Positions 44,030 through 52,284 of a stretch of 64,000 nucleotides of DNA are shown here, one piece after another. Position numbers and translations under genes: made by a program. The notes beneath the pieces were generated by a model. The model was not told the origin of the DNA and did not search any database. It saw nothing but the letters and a program-made list of their open reading frames with translations. How positions within the stretch are numbered: the stretch's first letter is position 1; each line of letters starts with the position of its first letter. Source of the DNA: Lentisphaerota bacterium. Its GTDB lineage: Bacteria > Verrucomicrobiota > Lentisphaeria > Oligosphaerales > JABHEG01. Location: assembly GCA_018676675.1 (NCBI GenBank), contig JABHEG010000320.1:1-64000 (forward strand), read 5' to 3'.

Positions 44030-44953
44030 ATGCAATTCCCTTCCCTTGATGAAGCCACTCGGATAGCCCGCCTCGCTCCACCGACCGGCAAAGTCAGAAT
44101 GGTGCTCGATACCGATACATACAACGAAATCGACGATCAGTTTGCGGTCGTCTACGCCCTGTTGTCCGACGAAGCGATGGATGTCCAGGCCCTGTATGCC
44201 GCCCCATTCCACAACAACCGTTCAAGCGGCCCTGCCGATGGCATGGAGAGGAGTTACGACGAAATTCTCCGCCTGCTGGAACGTTTGGGGCAGTCCCCGG
44301 ACGACGTCGTGTTTCGCGGCTCTACCAGCTACCTGCCCGGTCCCGAAACGCCCGTGGAAAGCGATGCGGTAAGCCACCTGATCGACCTCGCTATGGCAGA
44401 TGATGAAGGGCCGCTCTACGTGCTGGCGGTTGGGGCGATCACGAACATCGCGGCAGCCCTGCTCATCGAGCCGCGACTTGTCGAACGCATCGTCGTCGTC
44501 TGGCTGGGTGGCAACCCGGTCTACTGGCCCAGCGCCCGGGAGTTCAACCTGCAGCAGGATCCATTTGCCTCACGGCTGATGTTCGACTCCGGTGTGCCGC
44601 TCGTGCACCTGCCCTGCCGAAACGTCACAGAACAACTGCGCACCACAGTCCCGGAAATGGAACGCTTCGTCAAAGGACAGGGCCCGATCGGGGACTACCT
44701 GTACGACATCTTCTGCGACTACCACAAGGACCACTATGCCTGGTCCAAGGTCATCTGGGACATCTCAGCGGTTGCCTGGTTGATCAACCCGGCGTGGATC
44801 CCAACTGAGTTGATCCACAGCCCGATCCTGACCGAAGGTCTAACGTGGAGCGTGGATACCCGCAGACACTTCATTCGCAGCGCCAGCACGGTAAACCGAG
44901 ACGGGGTCTTCGGAGACCTTTTCAGAAAGCTGGAACGGGCGGCACAGGCCTAA
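44030..44953 (+). CDS. Inosine/uridine-preferring nucleoside hydrolase
   Basis: The 307-residue protein has the family signature for calcium and ribose binding, DTDTYNEIDDQFA, near residue 24. The block VLAVGAITNIAAAL and the region around WLGGNPVYWPSAREFNLQQDP supply other active-site residues. These enzymes split nucleosides into base and ribose. ATG 44030 follows GGAG by seven bases; ATG 44018 lies in the same frame. The next gene carries a ribose-5-phosphate isomerase domain, which fits a nucleoside-salvage route if a ribokinase exists elsewhere. Confidence 0.92.
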   Translation: MQFPSLDEATRIARLAPPTGKVRMVLDTDTYNEIDDQFAVVYALLSDEAMDVQALYAAPFHNNRSSGPADGMERSYDEILRLLERLGQSPDDVVFRGSTSYLPGPETPVESDAVSHLIDLAMADDEGPLYVLAVGAITNIAAALLIEPRLVERIVVVWLGGNPVYWPSAREFNLQQDPFASRLMFDSGVPLVHLPCRNVTEQLRTTVPEMERFVKGQGPIGDYLYDIFCDYHKDHYAWSKVIWDISAVAWLINPAWIPTELIHSPILTEGLTWSVDTRRHFIRSASTVNRDGVFGDLFRKLERAAQA

Positions 44954-44978
44954 GTGACAACCTTGCGGCAAGTGCCTT

Positions 44979-44998
44979 GACTCATTATGTTCTGAGTC
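44979..44998 (+). terminator. Hairpin GACTCA-N8-TGAGTC after the nucleoside hydrolase
   Basis: A six-base stem with an 8-base loop is followed by CCCGTTTT, 26 nt after the stop. It is weak as a terminator and may only partly block readthrough into the fusion gene. Confidence 0.3.
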
Positions 44999-45041
44999 CC
45001 GTTTTCGCAGCGACAGACAGACTACATGGGACCAACAGCGA

Positions 45042-46766
45042 ATGGACGTTATCAGGGACTGGCACGGTAGCCCAATCACCCTCGGCATTGCGACAGACCA
45101 CGGCGGCGTGGCCAAGAAGGCACTCCTGATCGAGTATCTGAGCGGCAAAGGCTACACGGTCAAGGATTTAGGACCGAAAAGTGTCGACCCCGAAGACGAC
45201 TACCCTGACTTTGCCAGCAAGCTGGGCTGGGAGATGGCTGGCGGGGACATCGACTGTGGCATCCTGATCTGCCGCAGCGGCCTCGGCATGAGCATTGCGG
45301 CGAATCGCTTCCACGGAGTACGGGCGGCCCTCGCAGAGTCCACAGCCAAGGCGGCCATAAGCCGAAAACACAACTGCTCAAATGTCCTGGTCACCGGCGG
45401 AGACGACATGAGCGACACCGACCTGATCAAAACCGTGGATGCGTGGCTCGATACCCCCTACTCGGGAGCGGAGCGCCACAGCCGCCGGTTGCTGAAGGTC
45501 GAGCAGGCCTGCTACGACGACGTCGCCGCAGTCCGAGCCGTCGACCCCGAAATCGCCGCAGTCCTCGATGACGAGTGCGACCGGCAGGATGAAGGCCTGG
45601 AACTGATCGCGTCGGAGAACTTCGCAAGCCCGGCCGTGCGAGCAGCTGCCGGCTCCGTGATGACCAACAAATACGCTGAAGGCTACCCGGGAAAACGCTA
45701 TTACAATGGGTGCGAATGCGTGGATGAAGCCGAGCGTCTGGCCGTCGAGCGCGCGTGCAGGCTCTTCGGCGCAGAAGCGGCAAACGTGCAGACACACTCA
45801 GGCACGCAGGCCAATATGGCCGTCTACTTCGCACTGCTTGAGCCGCAGGACACCGTTCTGGCTATGAGTTTGGACCATGGCGGTCACCTCAGCCATGGCC
45901 TCGGGGTCAACTTCAGCGGGAGAATGTACAACTTCGTCGGCTATGGCGTTGACCCGGAAACCGAAGCACTCAACTACGACACCATTGCTGCCCTGGCGGA
46001 CAAACACAAGCCCAAAATGGTTCTTGCCGGAGCCAGTGCCTACCCTCGCACGATCGACTTCCCGAGGCTGCGGGAAATCGCTGACTCGATCGACGCTCTT
46101 CTGGTCGTGGATATGGCCCATATCGCCGGATTGGTCGCCGCCGGCTGCCATCCCAGCCCGGTCCCCTATGCCGATGTGGTGACCAGTACCACACACAAGA
46201 CGCTCCGCGGCCCGCGAGGCGGCCTGATTCTGGCCCGCGAGAAACTCATTAAGAAGATCAACTCACAGGTCTTCCCCGGAATTCAGGGCGGCCCGCTGAT
46301 GCACGTCATCGCCGCTAAAGCTGTGTGTTTCCAGGAAGCTCTGCAGCCCGAATTCAAGGCATATCAGGAACAGGTCGTCGTGAATGCCGCTGCCCTCGCC
46401 AACGCGCTTGCGGGACAGGGCTTCCGGATTGTCTCCGGGGGAACAGACAACCACCTCATGCTTGTGGACATGCGCCCAAAAAGTGTGACCGGGAAAGCGG
46501 CGGCAACGGCCCTCGACAGCGCCGGAATAACCGTCAACAAGAACCTCATCCCGTTTGACCCCGAGAGTCCGTTCGTGACCAGCGGAGTACGGGTCGGCTC
46601 CCCTGCGGTGACTACGCGCGGGATGAAGGAACCCGAGATGGGCAAGATCGCAGCCTGGATCGCACGGGTGATTGACGATATTGGTGATCCCGATGTGGCC
46701 AAGACCGTCCGGGACGAGATCGCCCAGTTTACCCGAGATTTCCCCCTGCCACAGTTTCTTGTGTGA
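45042..46766 (+). CDS. Fusion of ribose-5-phosphate isomerase B and serine hydroxymethyltransferase
   Basis: The 574-residue protein joins two complete enzymes. Residues 1-150 are RpiB-like, with TDHGG, catalytic Cys77 in ILICRSGLGMSIAANR and His110 in SRKHNCSNVL; the usual GTG after the Cys is RSG. Residues 155-574 are glycine/serine hydroxymethyltransferase, with ELIASENFAS, NKYAEGYPGKRYYNG and pyridoxal-phosphate Lys386 in STTHKTLRGPRGG. SHMT makes glycine and methylene-tetrahydrofolate; RpiB interconverts ribose- and ribulose-5-phosphate. The TRAP permease gene starts within its stop codon. The 574-residue length equals the sum of the two enzymes, so no domain is missing. Confidence 0.95.
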   Translation: MDVIRDWHGSPITLGIATDHGGVAKKALLIEYLSGKGYTVKDLGPKSVDPEDDYPDFASKLGWEMAGGDIDCGILICRSGLGMSIAANRFHGVRAALAESTAKAAISRKHNCSNVLVTGGDDMSDTDLIKTVDAWLDTPYSGAERHSRRLLKVEQACYDDVAAVRAVDPEIAAVLDDECDRQDEGLELIASENFASPAVRAAAGSVMTNKYAEGYPGKRYYNGCECVDEAERLAVERACRLFGAEAANVQTHSGTQANMAVYFALLEPQDTVLAMSLDHGGHLSHGLGVNFSGRMYNFVGYGVDPETEALNYDTIAALADKHKPKMVLAGASAYPRTIDFPRLREIADSIDALLVVDMAHIAGLVAAGCHPSPVPYADVVTSTTHKTLRGPRGGLILAREKLIKKINSQVFPGIQGGPLMHVIAAKAVCFQEALQPEFKAYQEQVVVNAAALANALAGQGFRIVSGGTDNHLMLVDMRPKSVTGKAAATALDSAGITVNKNLIPFDPESPFVTSGVRVGSPAVTTRGMKEPEMGKIAAWIARVIDDIGDPDVAKTVRDEIAQFTRDFPLPQFLV

Positions 46767-48850
46767 CCACCACCCGCAGTGCGGGACAGCAGATGGAGCC
46801 ATCGATCAGTCAACTTGAAGGTACTGCGGAAGCCATCACCGTGGCTGAAGCGATCCCCGAGCGCAGTGCGGGATTCGCACGTTGGCTAATCCCGGCCCTC
46901 GCCGGGGCGTGGTCTCTATTCCAGCTCTCCCTGGCCTTCCTCGTCATCAGCAGCGACATCGTCCGCGTCGTACACCTCGTCTTCGCGATCTCTCTGGTCT
47001 TCCTCAGCTACCCCCTGCTCAAGAAGCCCCGCAAGGGACGCCTGGGAGCGCTCTTTTCCGACCGCTCGAAGACGCCTATACCGGATGCGGCTCTAGCTGT
47101 CATGGCAGCCCTCTCAGCGGCCTACTTTGCGCTCGATTATGTGGGAATTTCGGGCCGCCAGGGGCTGCCAATCACGCGAGACTTCATTCTGGGCATCGCT
47201 CTGTTGATCCTCCTTCTCGAGGCCGCCAGACGAGCTCTCGGCCCCGCGCTCCCCACCATCGCTTTCACGTTCATCGTGCTCTGTCTCTGCGGCCCGGATC
47301 TGCCGGACTTCATCGCCTTCCGCCGCGTCACCCCCGCCCAACTGCTCGGCCAACTGACCATGTCAACCGAGGGAGTGTACGGCGTCCCTCTGTATGTGTC
47401 TGCGTCCATGGTCTACCTCTTCGTTCTGTTCGGTGCTATCCTGGAACGGACGGGCGGCGGGCATTATTTCGTTCAGTTGGCGTTTTCCCTGTTGGGGGGC
47501 TTCCGTGGAGGACCTGCCAAGGCCGCCGTGCTGGCCAGCGGATTGACCGGGCTTGTGTCCGGTTCCAGCATCGCCAACACGGTGACCACCGGGACCTTTA
47601 CCATTCCCTTGATGAAGCGCTGCGGCTACCCCGCGGTGAAAGCCGCGGCAGTGGAAGTGGCCGCAAGCACCAACGGGCAACTTATGCCGCCGATCATGGG
47701 AGCAGCAGCATTCATCATCGCCGAGCGCTGCAACCTTCCCTACCTCAGCGTGGTCCGGGCGGCATTCGTTCCCGCCGTGGTCTCCTACCTCGCTCTGATC
47801 TTCATCACCCATCTGGAAGCCTGCAAACTCGGTCTCAAAGGGATGCCGCGCGAGGAGCTTCCAGTATTCCGAACGGTGCTCGTAGGCGGCCTCCATTTTC
47901 TGATCCCACTGGGGCTTCTCATCATCCTTCTTGTCCAACGCTACTCCCCGCAGCTTGCCGCGTTCTGGTCGATCATTGTCTTAGCAGGAACGGTCACGAT
48001 CCGGGAAGCCGCCCTGGATCTGCGGAAGGGAAGAGGAGTGCGAGGAGCTCTGATACGAAGCGGCATTCTGTTGTGGAAAAGTCTCGTCGCGGGCGGCAAG
48101 AACATGATGGGGATCGGCGTGGCCGTAGCAGCTGCCGGGATCATCGTGGGTGTCATGACCCTTGGCCCCGGCAGTCTCGTTACCGAACTCATCGGCAAAC
48201 TCTCGGGGGGCAGGCTGTCGCTGGTTCTGCTCCTCACCGCCGCCACGTCCCTCGTTCTGGGGATGGGGCTGCCCACGACAGCCAACTACATCGTGGTCTC
48301 AACGCTTGTGGCGCCCACCATCCTCACGCTGTCAGGGAATGCGGGGCTTGCGGTCCCTGTGATTGCGGCGCATCTGTTCTGCTTCTTCTTCGGCATCCTG
48401 GCGGACGACACGCCACCGGTCGGCCTAGCCGCGTACGCCGCTGCCGCGATCGCCAAGTCCAACCCCATTGCCACCGGGGTCCAGGGGTTTCTCTACGATA
48501 TGCGTACCGCTCTCCTCCCCTTCATGTTCTTCTTCAACACAGACCTGCTGCTAATCGGGATCCACTCGCCACTGCACATGCTGCTCATTTTCGTCACAGC
48601 AACCATCGCCATGTTTGCATTCGCATCGCTGACCCAGAACTACTTGCTCTGTCAGAACGCCCTCCACGAATCGGGAGTCCTTATCGCCGTCACAGCCATC
48701 CTGCTCAGGCCGGACCTGTTTGTCGACTGGCTCAATCTGCCGGGGAAGTGGGTGTGCTACACGGTGGGAAGTCTTGGGTACGCCCTCGTGATGCTGCTAC
48801 AGCATCTGAGGCAAGGAAGCGTGAAGAAGCAGAGGCAGAGCGGCAAGTAG
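46763..48850 (+). CDS. TRAP transporter fused 4TM/12TM permease
   Basis: The 695-residue membrane protein matches the fused DctQM layout. A small four-helix part is followed by the large DctM part with GLVSGSSIANTVTTGTFTIP, STNGQLMPPIMGAAAF and LGMGLPTTANYIVVSTL. Fused permeases usually work with a TAXI-type binding protein to import organic acids using an ion gradient; no binding protein gene is in the window. The GTG at 46763 overlaps the SHMT stop (GTGA), implying coupled translation; ATG 46793 is an alternative. It converges with the NtrC-type gene, with only 4 nt between stops. Confidence 0.93.
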   Translation: MTTTRSAGQQMEPSISQLEGTAEAITVAEAIPERSAGFARWLIPALAGAWSLFQLSLAFLVISSDIVRVVHLVFAISLVFLSYPLLKKPRKGRLGALFSDRSKTPIPDAALAVMAALSAAYFALDYVGISGRQGLPITRDFILGIALLILLLEAARRALGPALPTIAFTFIVLCLCGPDLPDFIAFRRVTPAQLLGQLTMSTEGVYGVPLYVSASMVYLFVLFGAILERTGGGHYFVQLAFSLLGGFRGGPAKAAVLASGLTGLVSGSSIANTVTTGTFTIPLMKRCGYPAVKAAAVEVAASTNGQLMPPIMGAAAFIIAERCNLPYLSVVRAAFVPAVVSYLALIFITHLEACKLGLKGMPREELPVFRTVLVGGLHFLIPLGLLIILLVQRYSPQLAAFWSIIVLAGTVTIREAALDLRKGRGVRGALIRSGILLWKSLVAGGKNMMGIGVAVAAAGIIVGVMTLGPGSLVTELIGKLSGGRLSLVLLLTAATSLVLGMGLPTTANYIVVSTLVAPTILTLSGNAGLAVPVIAAHLFCFFFGILADDTPPVGLAAYAAAAIAKSNPIATGVQGFLYDMRTALLPFMFFFNTDLLLIGIHSPLHMLLIFVTATIAMFAFASLTQNYLLCQNALHESGVLIAVTAILLRPDLFVDWLNLPGKWVCYTVGSLGYALVMLLQHLRQGSVKKQRQSGK

Positions 48851-48854
48851 ACGA

Positions 48855-50225
48855 TCAGGCAACGATGTTGTATTGGTCGATCTTGTACTTGAGAATGCGC
48901 CTGGTCGTCTGCAACAACACGGCCGCCTGAGACAGGTTCTCATCGCTCTGCTCAAGAGCAGCCTGGATGAGCCGTGTTTCCAACTCCTGAACGCGGTCGT
49001 CCATAGACGTCGGGAGTGACAGGTCAGGCGACGTCACGCTCGAAGGCGCTGCCCCGCCCCTCACTTCGACGGGCAGATGCTCCGGCGCCAAGGCAGAAGA
49101 ATCGCCATTGAGCACCACGATGCGCTCCATCAGGTTGCGGAGTTCGCGCACGTTGCCGGGCCAGGAATGGTCCTTCAACAGGGCCAGAGCTTCAGGAGTC
49201 GTCTCCTTCATAGCCGCCCGACATTCCTTGCAGAAATGGGCGAGGAAATGCCGTACCAACAACTCCACATCGCCCTTCCGGTCGCGCAAAGGCGGAATCA
49301 AGATTGGGACAACATTCAGTCGGTAGAACAGGTCCTCCCGGAACCACCCTTCCTCAACTCCCTTCCTCAGGTCCTTGTTCGTTGCCCCAAGAACACGCAC
49401 GTCAGCCTGGCGAATGGTACGCCCCCCAACGCGCATGAACTGATGGTCCTGCAGGAAACGCAACAGTTTACTCTGCATGGCCAACGGCATCTCGCCGATT
49501 TCATCGAGGAAAAGCGTTCCATGGTCCGCCATTTCCACACAGCCACGGCGAAGCTCCGTCGCACCGGTAAAGCTCCCCTTCTCATGGCCGAAAAGCTCAC
49601 TCTCGAGCAAGGCTTCGGGAATGGCTGCACAGTGGATGGGAATGAACGGTGCCTTGCTTCGCGAGCTGCTATCATGAGCTAGACGCGTGAGAAGCTCTTT
49701 CCCGGTCCCGCTCTCCCCATAGAACATGATCGTCGTGTCGGAAGACCCCGCGGCCCGTTTGACCATCGCGAGCGTCTCCATCCACGCATCTGAGCTGCCG
49801 ACCACCTGGTCAACATTGTACCAGCGCGTCATCTCAGTCTTGAGAGCTGACAGCCCGACGCTCTTTTCCGCCGCCTTCAGGGCCATCTGGACAAGCAAAC
49901 GGACCTCGTTGACATCGAAAGGCTTGGTCACATAATGGCCGGCCCCCAGGCGAACAGCCTTAACCACACTCTCGACGTCGTTCATTGCGCTAAGCACCAC
50001 GATGACGACGTGGGGGTCAAGGGCTTTCAGCTGCGGGATTACATCCAGACCGGACATGCCGGGCATCATCAGGTCGATCAGGACAATGTCCGGGCCCTCT
50101 TCCTCGGCCAGGCGCAGCGCCGTCTTACCGTTCTCCGCCAGCAACAGACGGTACTCACTATCGAACACAGCCTGCAGGGAGATCCGCACACTGTGCTCAT
50201 CATCAACAATCAATAATGTTCGCAT
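48855..50225 (-). CDS. NtrC-family sigma54-dependent response regulator
   Basis: The 456-residue protein has a receiver with Asp54-region IDLMMPGMSG and a KPFD lysine. Its AAA+ domain has GESGTGKE (Walker A), GSFTGA and LFLDEIGEM (Walker B), and a Fis-type helix-turn-helix (SQAAVLLQTTRRILKYKI) ends the protein. It follows the kinase gene by 12 nt, so it is the output of this operon. Its targets are unknown; no convincing sigma54 site was found next to the neighbouring TRAP or ketosynthase genes. Confidence 0.95.
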   Translation of the reverse strand: MRTLLIVDDEHSVRISLQAVFDSEYRLLLAENGKTALRLAEEEGPDIVLIDLMMPGMSGLDVIPQLKALDPHVVIVVLSAMNDVESVVKAVRLGAGHYVTKPFDVNEVRLLVQMALKAAEKSVGLSALKTEMTRWYNVDQVVGSSDAWMETLAMVKRAAGSSDTTIMFYGESGTGKELLTRLAHDSSSRSKAPFIPIHCAAIPEALLESELFGHEKGSFTGATELRRGCVEMADHGTLFLDEIGEMPLAMQSKLLRFLQDHQFMRVGGRTIRQADVRVLGATNKDLRKGVEEGWFREDLFYRLNVVPILIPPLRDRKGDVELLVRHFLAHFCKECRAAMKETTPEALALLKDHSWPGNVRELRNLMERIVVLNGDSSALAPEHLPVEVRGGAAPSSVTSPDLSLPTSMDDRVQELETRLIQAALEQSDENLSQAAVLLQTTRRILKYKIDQYNIVA

Positions 50226-50237
50226 GGCTCACCTGAT

Positions 50238-52247
50238 TCACGCTTGCACCATGGTCGTGACCGGAGCGAAAGGAAACTCCAATTTGACCAACGTGCCACC
50301 GTCCGCGCCCGGCCCGACCTCAATGCTGCCGGTGTGCAGTTCCACAACCTTCATCGCGTAGGTCAGCCCAAGGCCAAGGCCACTGAGCTTTTTTGTGTAG
50401 AAAGGCCGGAAAGCTGCCTTCTGCGTCCTGGGCTCAATGCCGCGCCCATTGTCCTCAATCCGGATGACAACGTCCTGCTCCTCAGTCTCAACCGAGATCC
50501 GGACACGTGGATCGGGCGCATCCTGGATCGCGTCAAATGCATTGACAATCAACTCAACGAGCCCCTGGACGATCATATCCCGGTTGCCGTTGACGGTCGC
50601 GCCTTCGGCATAGTTACGGTCAACGGTGACCTCCAACTCGGGGAAGCGTTGGCTTGCTTCGGCCGCCGCCGCATCCAGCGCTTCCGACACCTGGAAAGTG
50701 TTGCGGCGCAGCTCCGCCTCAGTCAGCTCACTGAGCCGCATGAGAGCCCGGATCCAGCGATCAATCTTCTCAGTACTGTCTTGAACAACATCGAAGAAAG
50801 ACTCCCTGAACCCCTCGTGGGCATACCGTTCAGGAAGCAATTCCGCGCACGTCTTGATTGGCACAAACGCGTTCTTGAAGTTGTGGGCCAGAGCCCGGGA
50901 CATGTCCCGAATGATCTCATCGACCTCAGAGCTTGAGCCCTCGGATTTCACCCCGGGTTCGGGGGCAGCACTGGCATCCTGAACGAGGAGTAACACGCCA
51001 CCGGTGGCCCCCTCTCCCAAGGGCACGGCTGACACCTCAACGGCTCGTTCACGGAGTCGAATCCGACGCGGAGCCACGGGCACCCCAAGGCTGAGCGTCT
51101 CACGAGCAGCATCAGCAAGGAGCGTGTCCGCCCGCTCGATCGGCTGTGTCTCGAAATCCACACATGTGCCATCCAGAAGCGAAGCAGCCTGGGGATTCAG
51201 ATGACGTACTGCCCCCTCAGGAGAAATATCGATGGCTCCGACTGGGAACGCATCAAAAATGCCGCGGTAGGTCTGTTCGGCACTGGCAACCTGGGAGTAA
51301 AGCCCGGCGTTCTCGAGGGCTTTGCCAAAGAACGTGAGGAAGAGTCGCAGCAGGCTTACGAGAGAAGGCCGGGGAACGTCATAGCGATGGACTCGGCTGA
51401 GCCCCACCAAGGCTAACGCCCGTCCCCGCGACGTCACGGAACAGAGAATCCGCACACCCAATCTCTCACCATAGCGCATCGCTGTGGGAGCGTGCTGGGG
51501 ACCAAGCTGCTCCTGATCTGAAACCCAAACGGGTTCGCCCAGGCGCACCATGGCGGCGATCAGTGGATCACCAAACGGAATGACAAACTGTTCTCGGACC
51601 TCGTCGTCCACATGGCCCGAAACGATCCGGAAACAAGGAGCTTCCCTGGCCGGAAGGAGCACCACGACGTTGTCGATGTCGAACTGCTCCTGCATGCACT
51701 CGGAGAAAGCCGCCACCAAGTCATCGCGCTGAAGGGATCGCGAAAGCAAGCGACGGAACCGCTGAGATATCTCACGAATGTCGACGTCCCAGGCGCCACT
51801 GTCACTCGTGTCGCCGCCCGTCTCACCGGATCCCGTCGACGCCGCGTGAAGGTCGCCGACCTCAAAGGGGGGAGGGCTGGCCGTGGCCGCAGCCAATTCC
51901 GTCAGGTGCTCGATCACCGTATTGACCTGACTCACGTCGAACGGCTTGGTCACACAGCGGCGAACGCCACACGATCGAAACGGGGCAAGGTAACGCGGAG
52001 CGTCGGCGAGAAGAATCGGGATGACCTCCCCTCCATAGCCCAACAGATGCAGCCGACTGGCCAACTCCTGGGCATCTCCATCCCGGAAAACATCGTCGAC
52101 AAAGACAAAGTCCATCTTCTGCGCAGCAGCCAGCGCCAGCGTCTCGGAAACGGACGCGCACTCGTGAACGGTCTTTCCTTCGCCGACGATCGCCGCCAAA
52201 CTCCGTCTGATTGCCGCGTCCGCAGACGCTATCAGAACTCCCTCCAT
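50238..52247 (-). CDS. Soluble histidine kinase with receiver-like, GAF and PAS domains
   Basis: The 669-residue protein starts with a CheY-like domain (about 1-115; VFVDDVFRD and TKPFDV retained). A GAF domain (about 165-320), a PAS domain (about 335-430), a histidine-kinase region and an ATPase domain with ELIVNAFDA and GLGLGLTYAMKV follow. The H-box reads ALAHNFKNAF rather than the usual HEIKNPL. ATG 52247 follows AAAGGGCGG by about eight bases. It lies between the 7TM kinase and the regulator, which suggests a branched phosphorelay in which two kinases feed one NtrC-type output. Confidence 0.88.
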   Translation of the reverse strand: MEGVLIASADAAIRRSLAAIVGEGKTVHECASVSETLALAAAQKMDFVFVDDVFRDGDAQELASRLHLLGYGGEVIPILLADAPRYLAPFRSCGVRRCVTKPFDVSQVNTVIEHLTELAAATASPPPFEVGDLHAASTGSGETGGDTSDSGAWDVDIREISQRFRRLLSRSLQRDDLVAAFSECMQEQFDIDNVVVLLPAREAPCFRIVSGHVDDEVREQFVIPFGDPLIAAMVRLGEPVWVSDQEQLGPQHAPTAMRYGERLGVRILCSVTSRGRALALVGLSRVHRYDVPRPSLVSLLRLFLTFFGKALENAGLYSQVASAEQTYRGIFDAFPVGAIDISPEGAVRHLNPQAASLLDGTCVDFETQPIERADTLLADAARETLSLGVPVAPRRIRLRERAVEVSAVPLGEGATGGVLLLVQDASAAPEPGVKSEGSSSEVDEIIRDMSRALAHNFKNAFVPIKTCAELLPERYAHEGFRESFFDVVQDSTEKIDRWIRALMRLSELTEAELRRNTFQVSEALDAAAAEASQRFPELEVTVDRNYAEGATVNGNRDMIVQGLVELIVNAFDAIQDAPDPRVRISVETEEQDVVIRIEDNGRGIEPRTQKAAFRPFYTKKLSGLGLGLTYAMKVVELHTGSIEVGPGADGGTLVKLEFPFAPVTTMVQA

Positions 52248-52284
52248 CAGCGACCGCCCTTTCGGTAAACGTATATCATGCCCA

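Noticed and set aside
46882..48930. 682-residue open frame in another plus-strand frame over the TRAP permease
   Set aside because: It is Arg/His/Pro-rich with no recognisable domain and lies wholly over a clear membrane protein; it is a shadow frame of GC-rich code.
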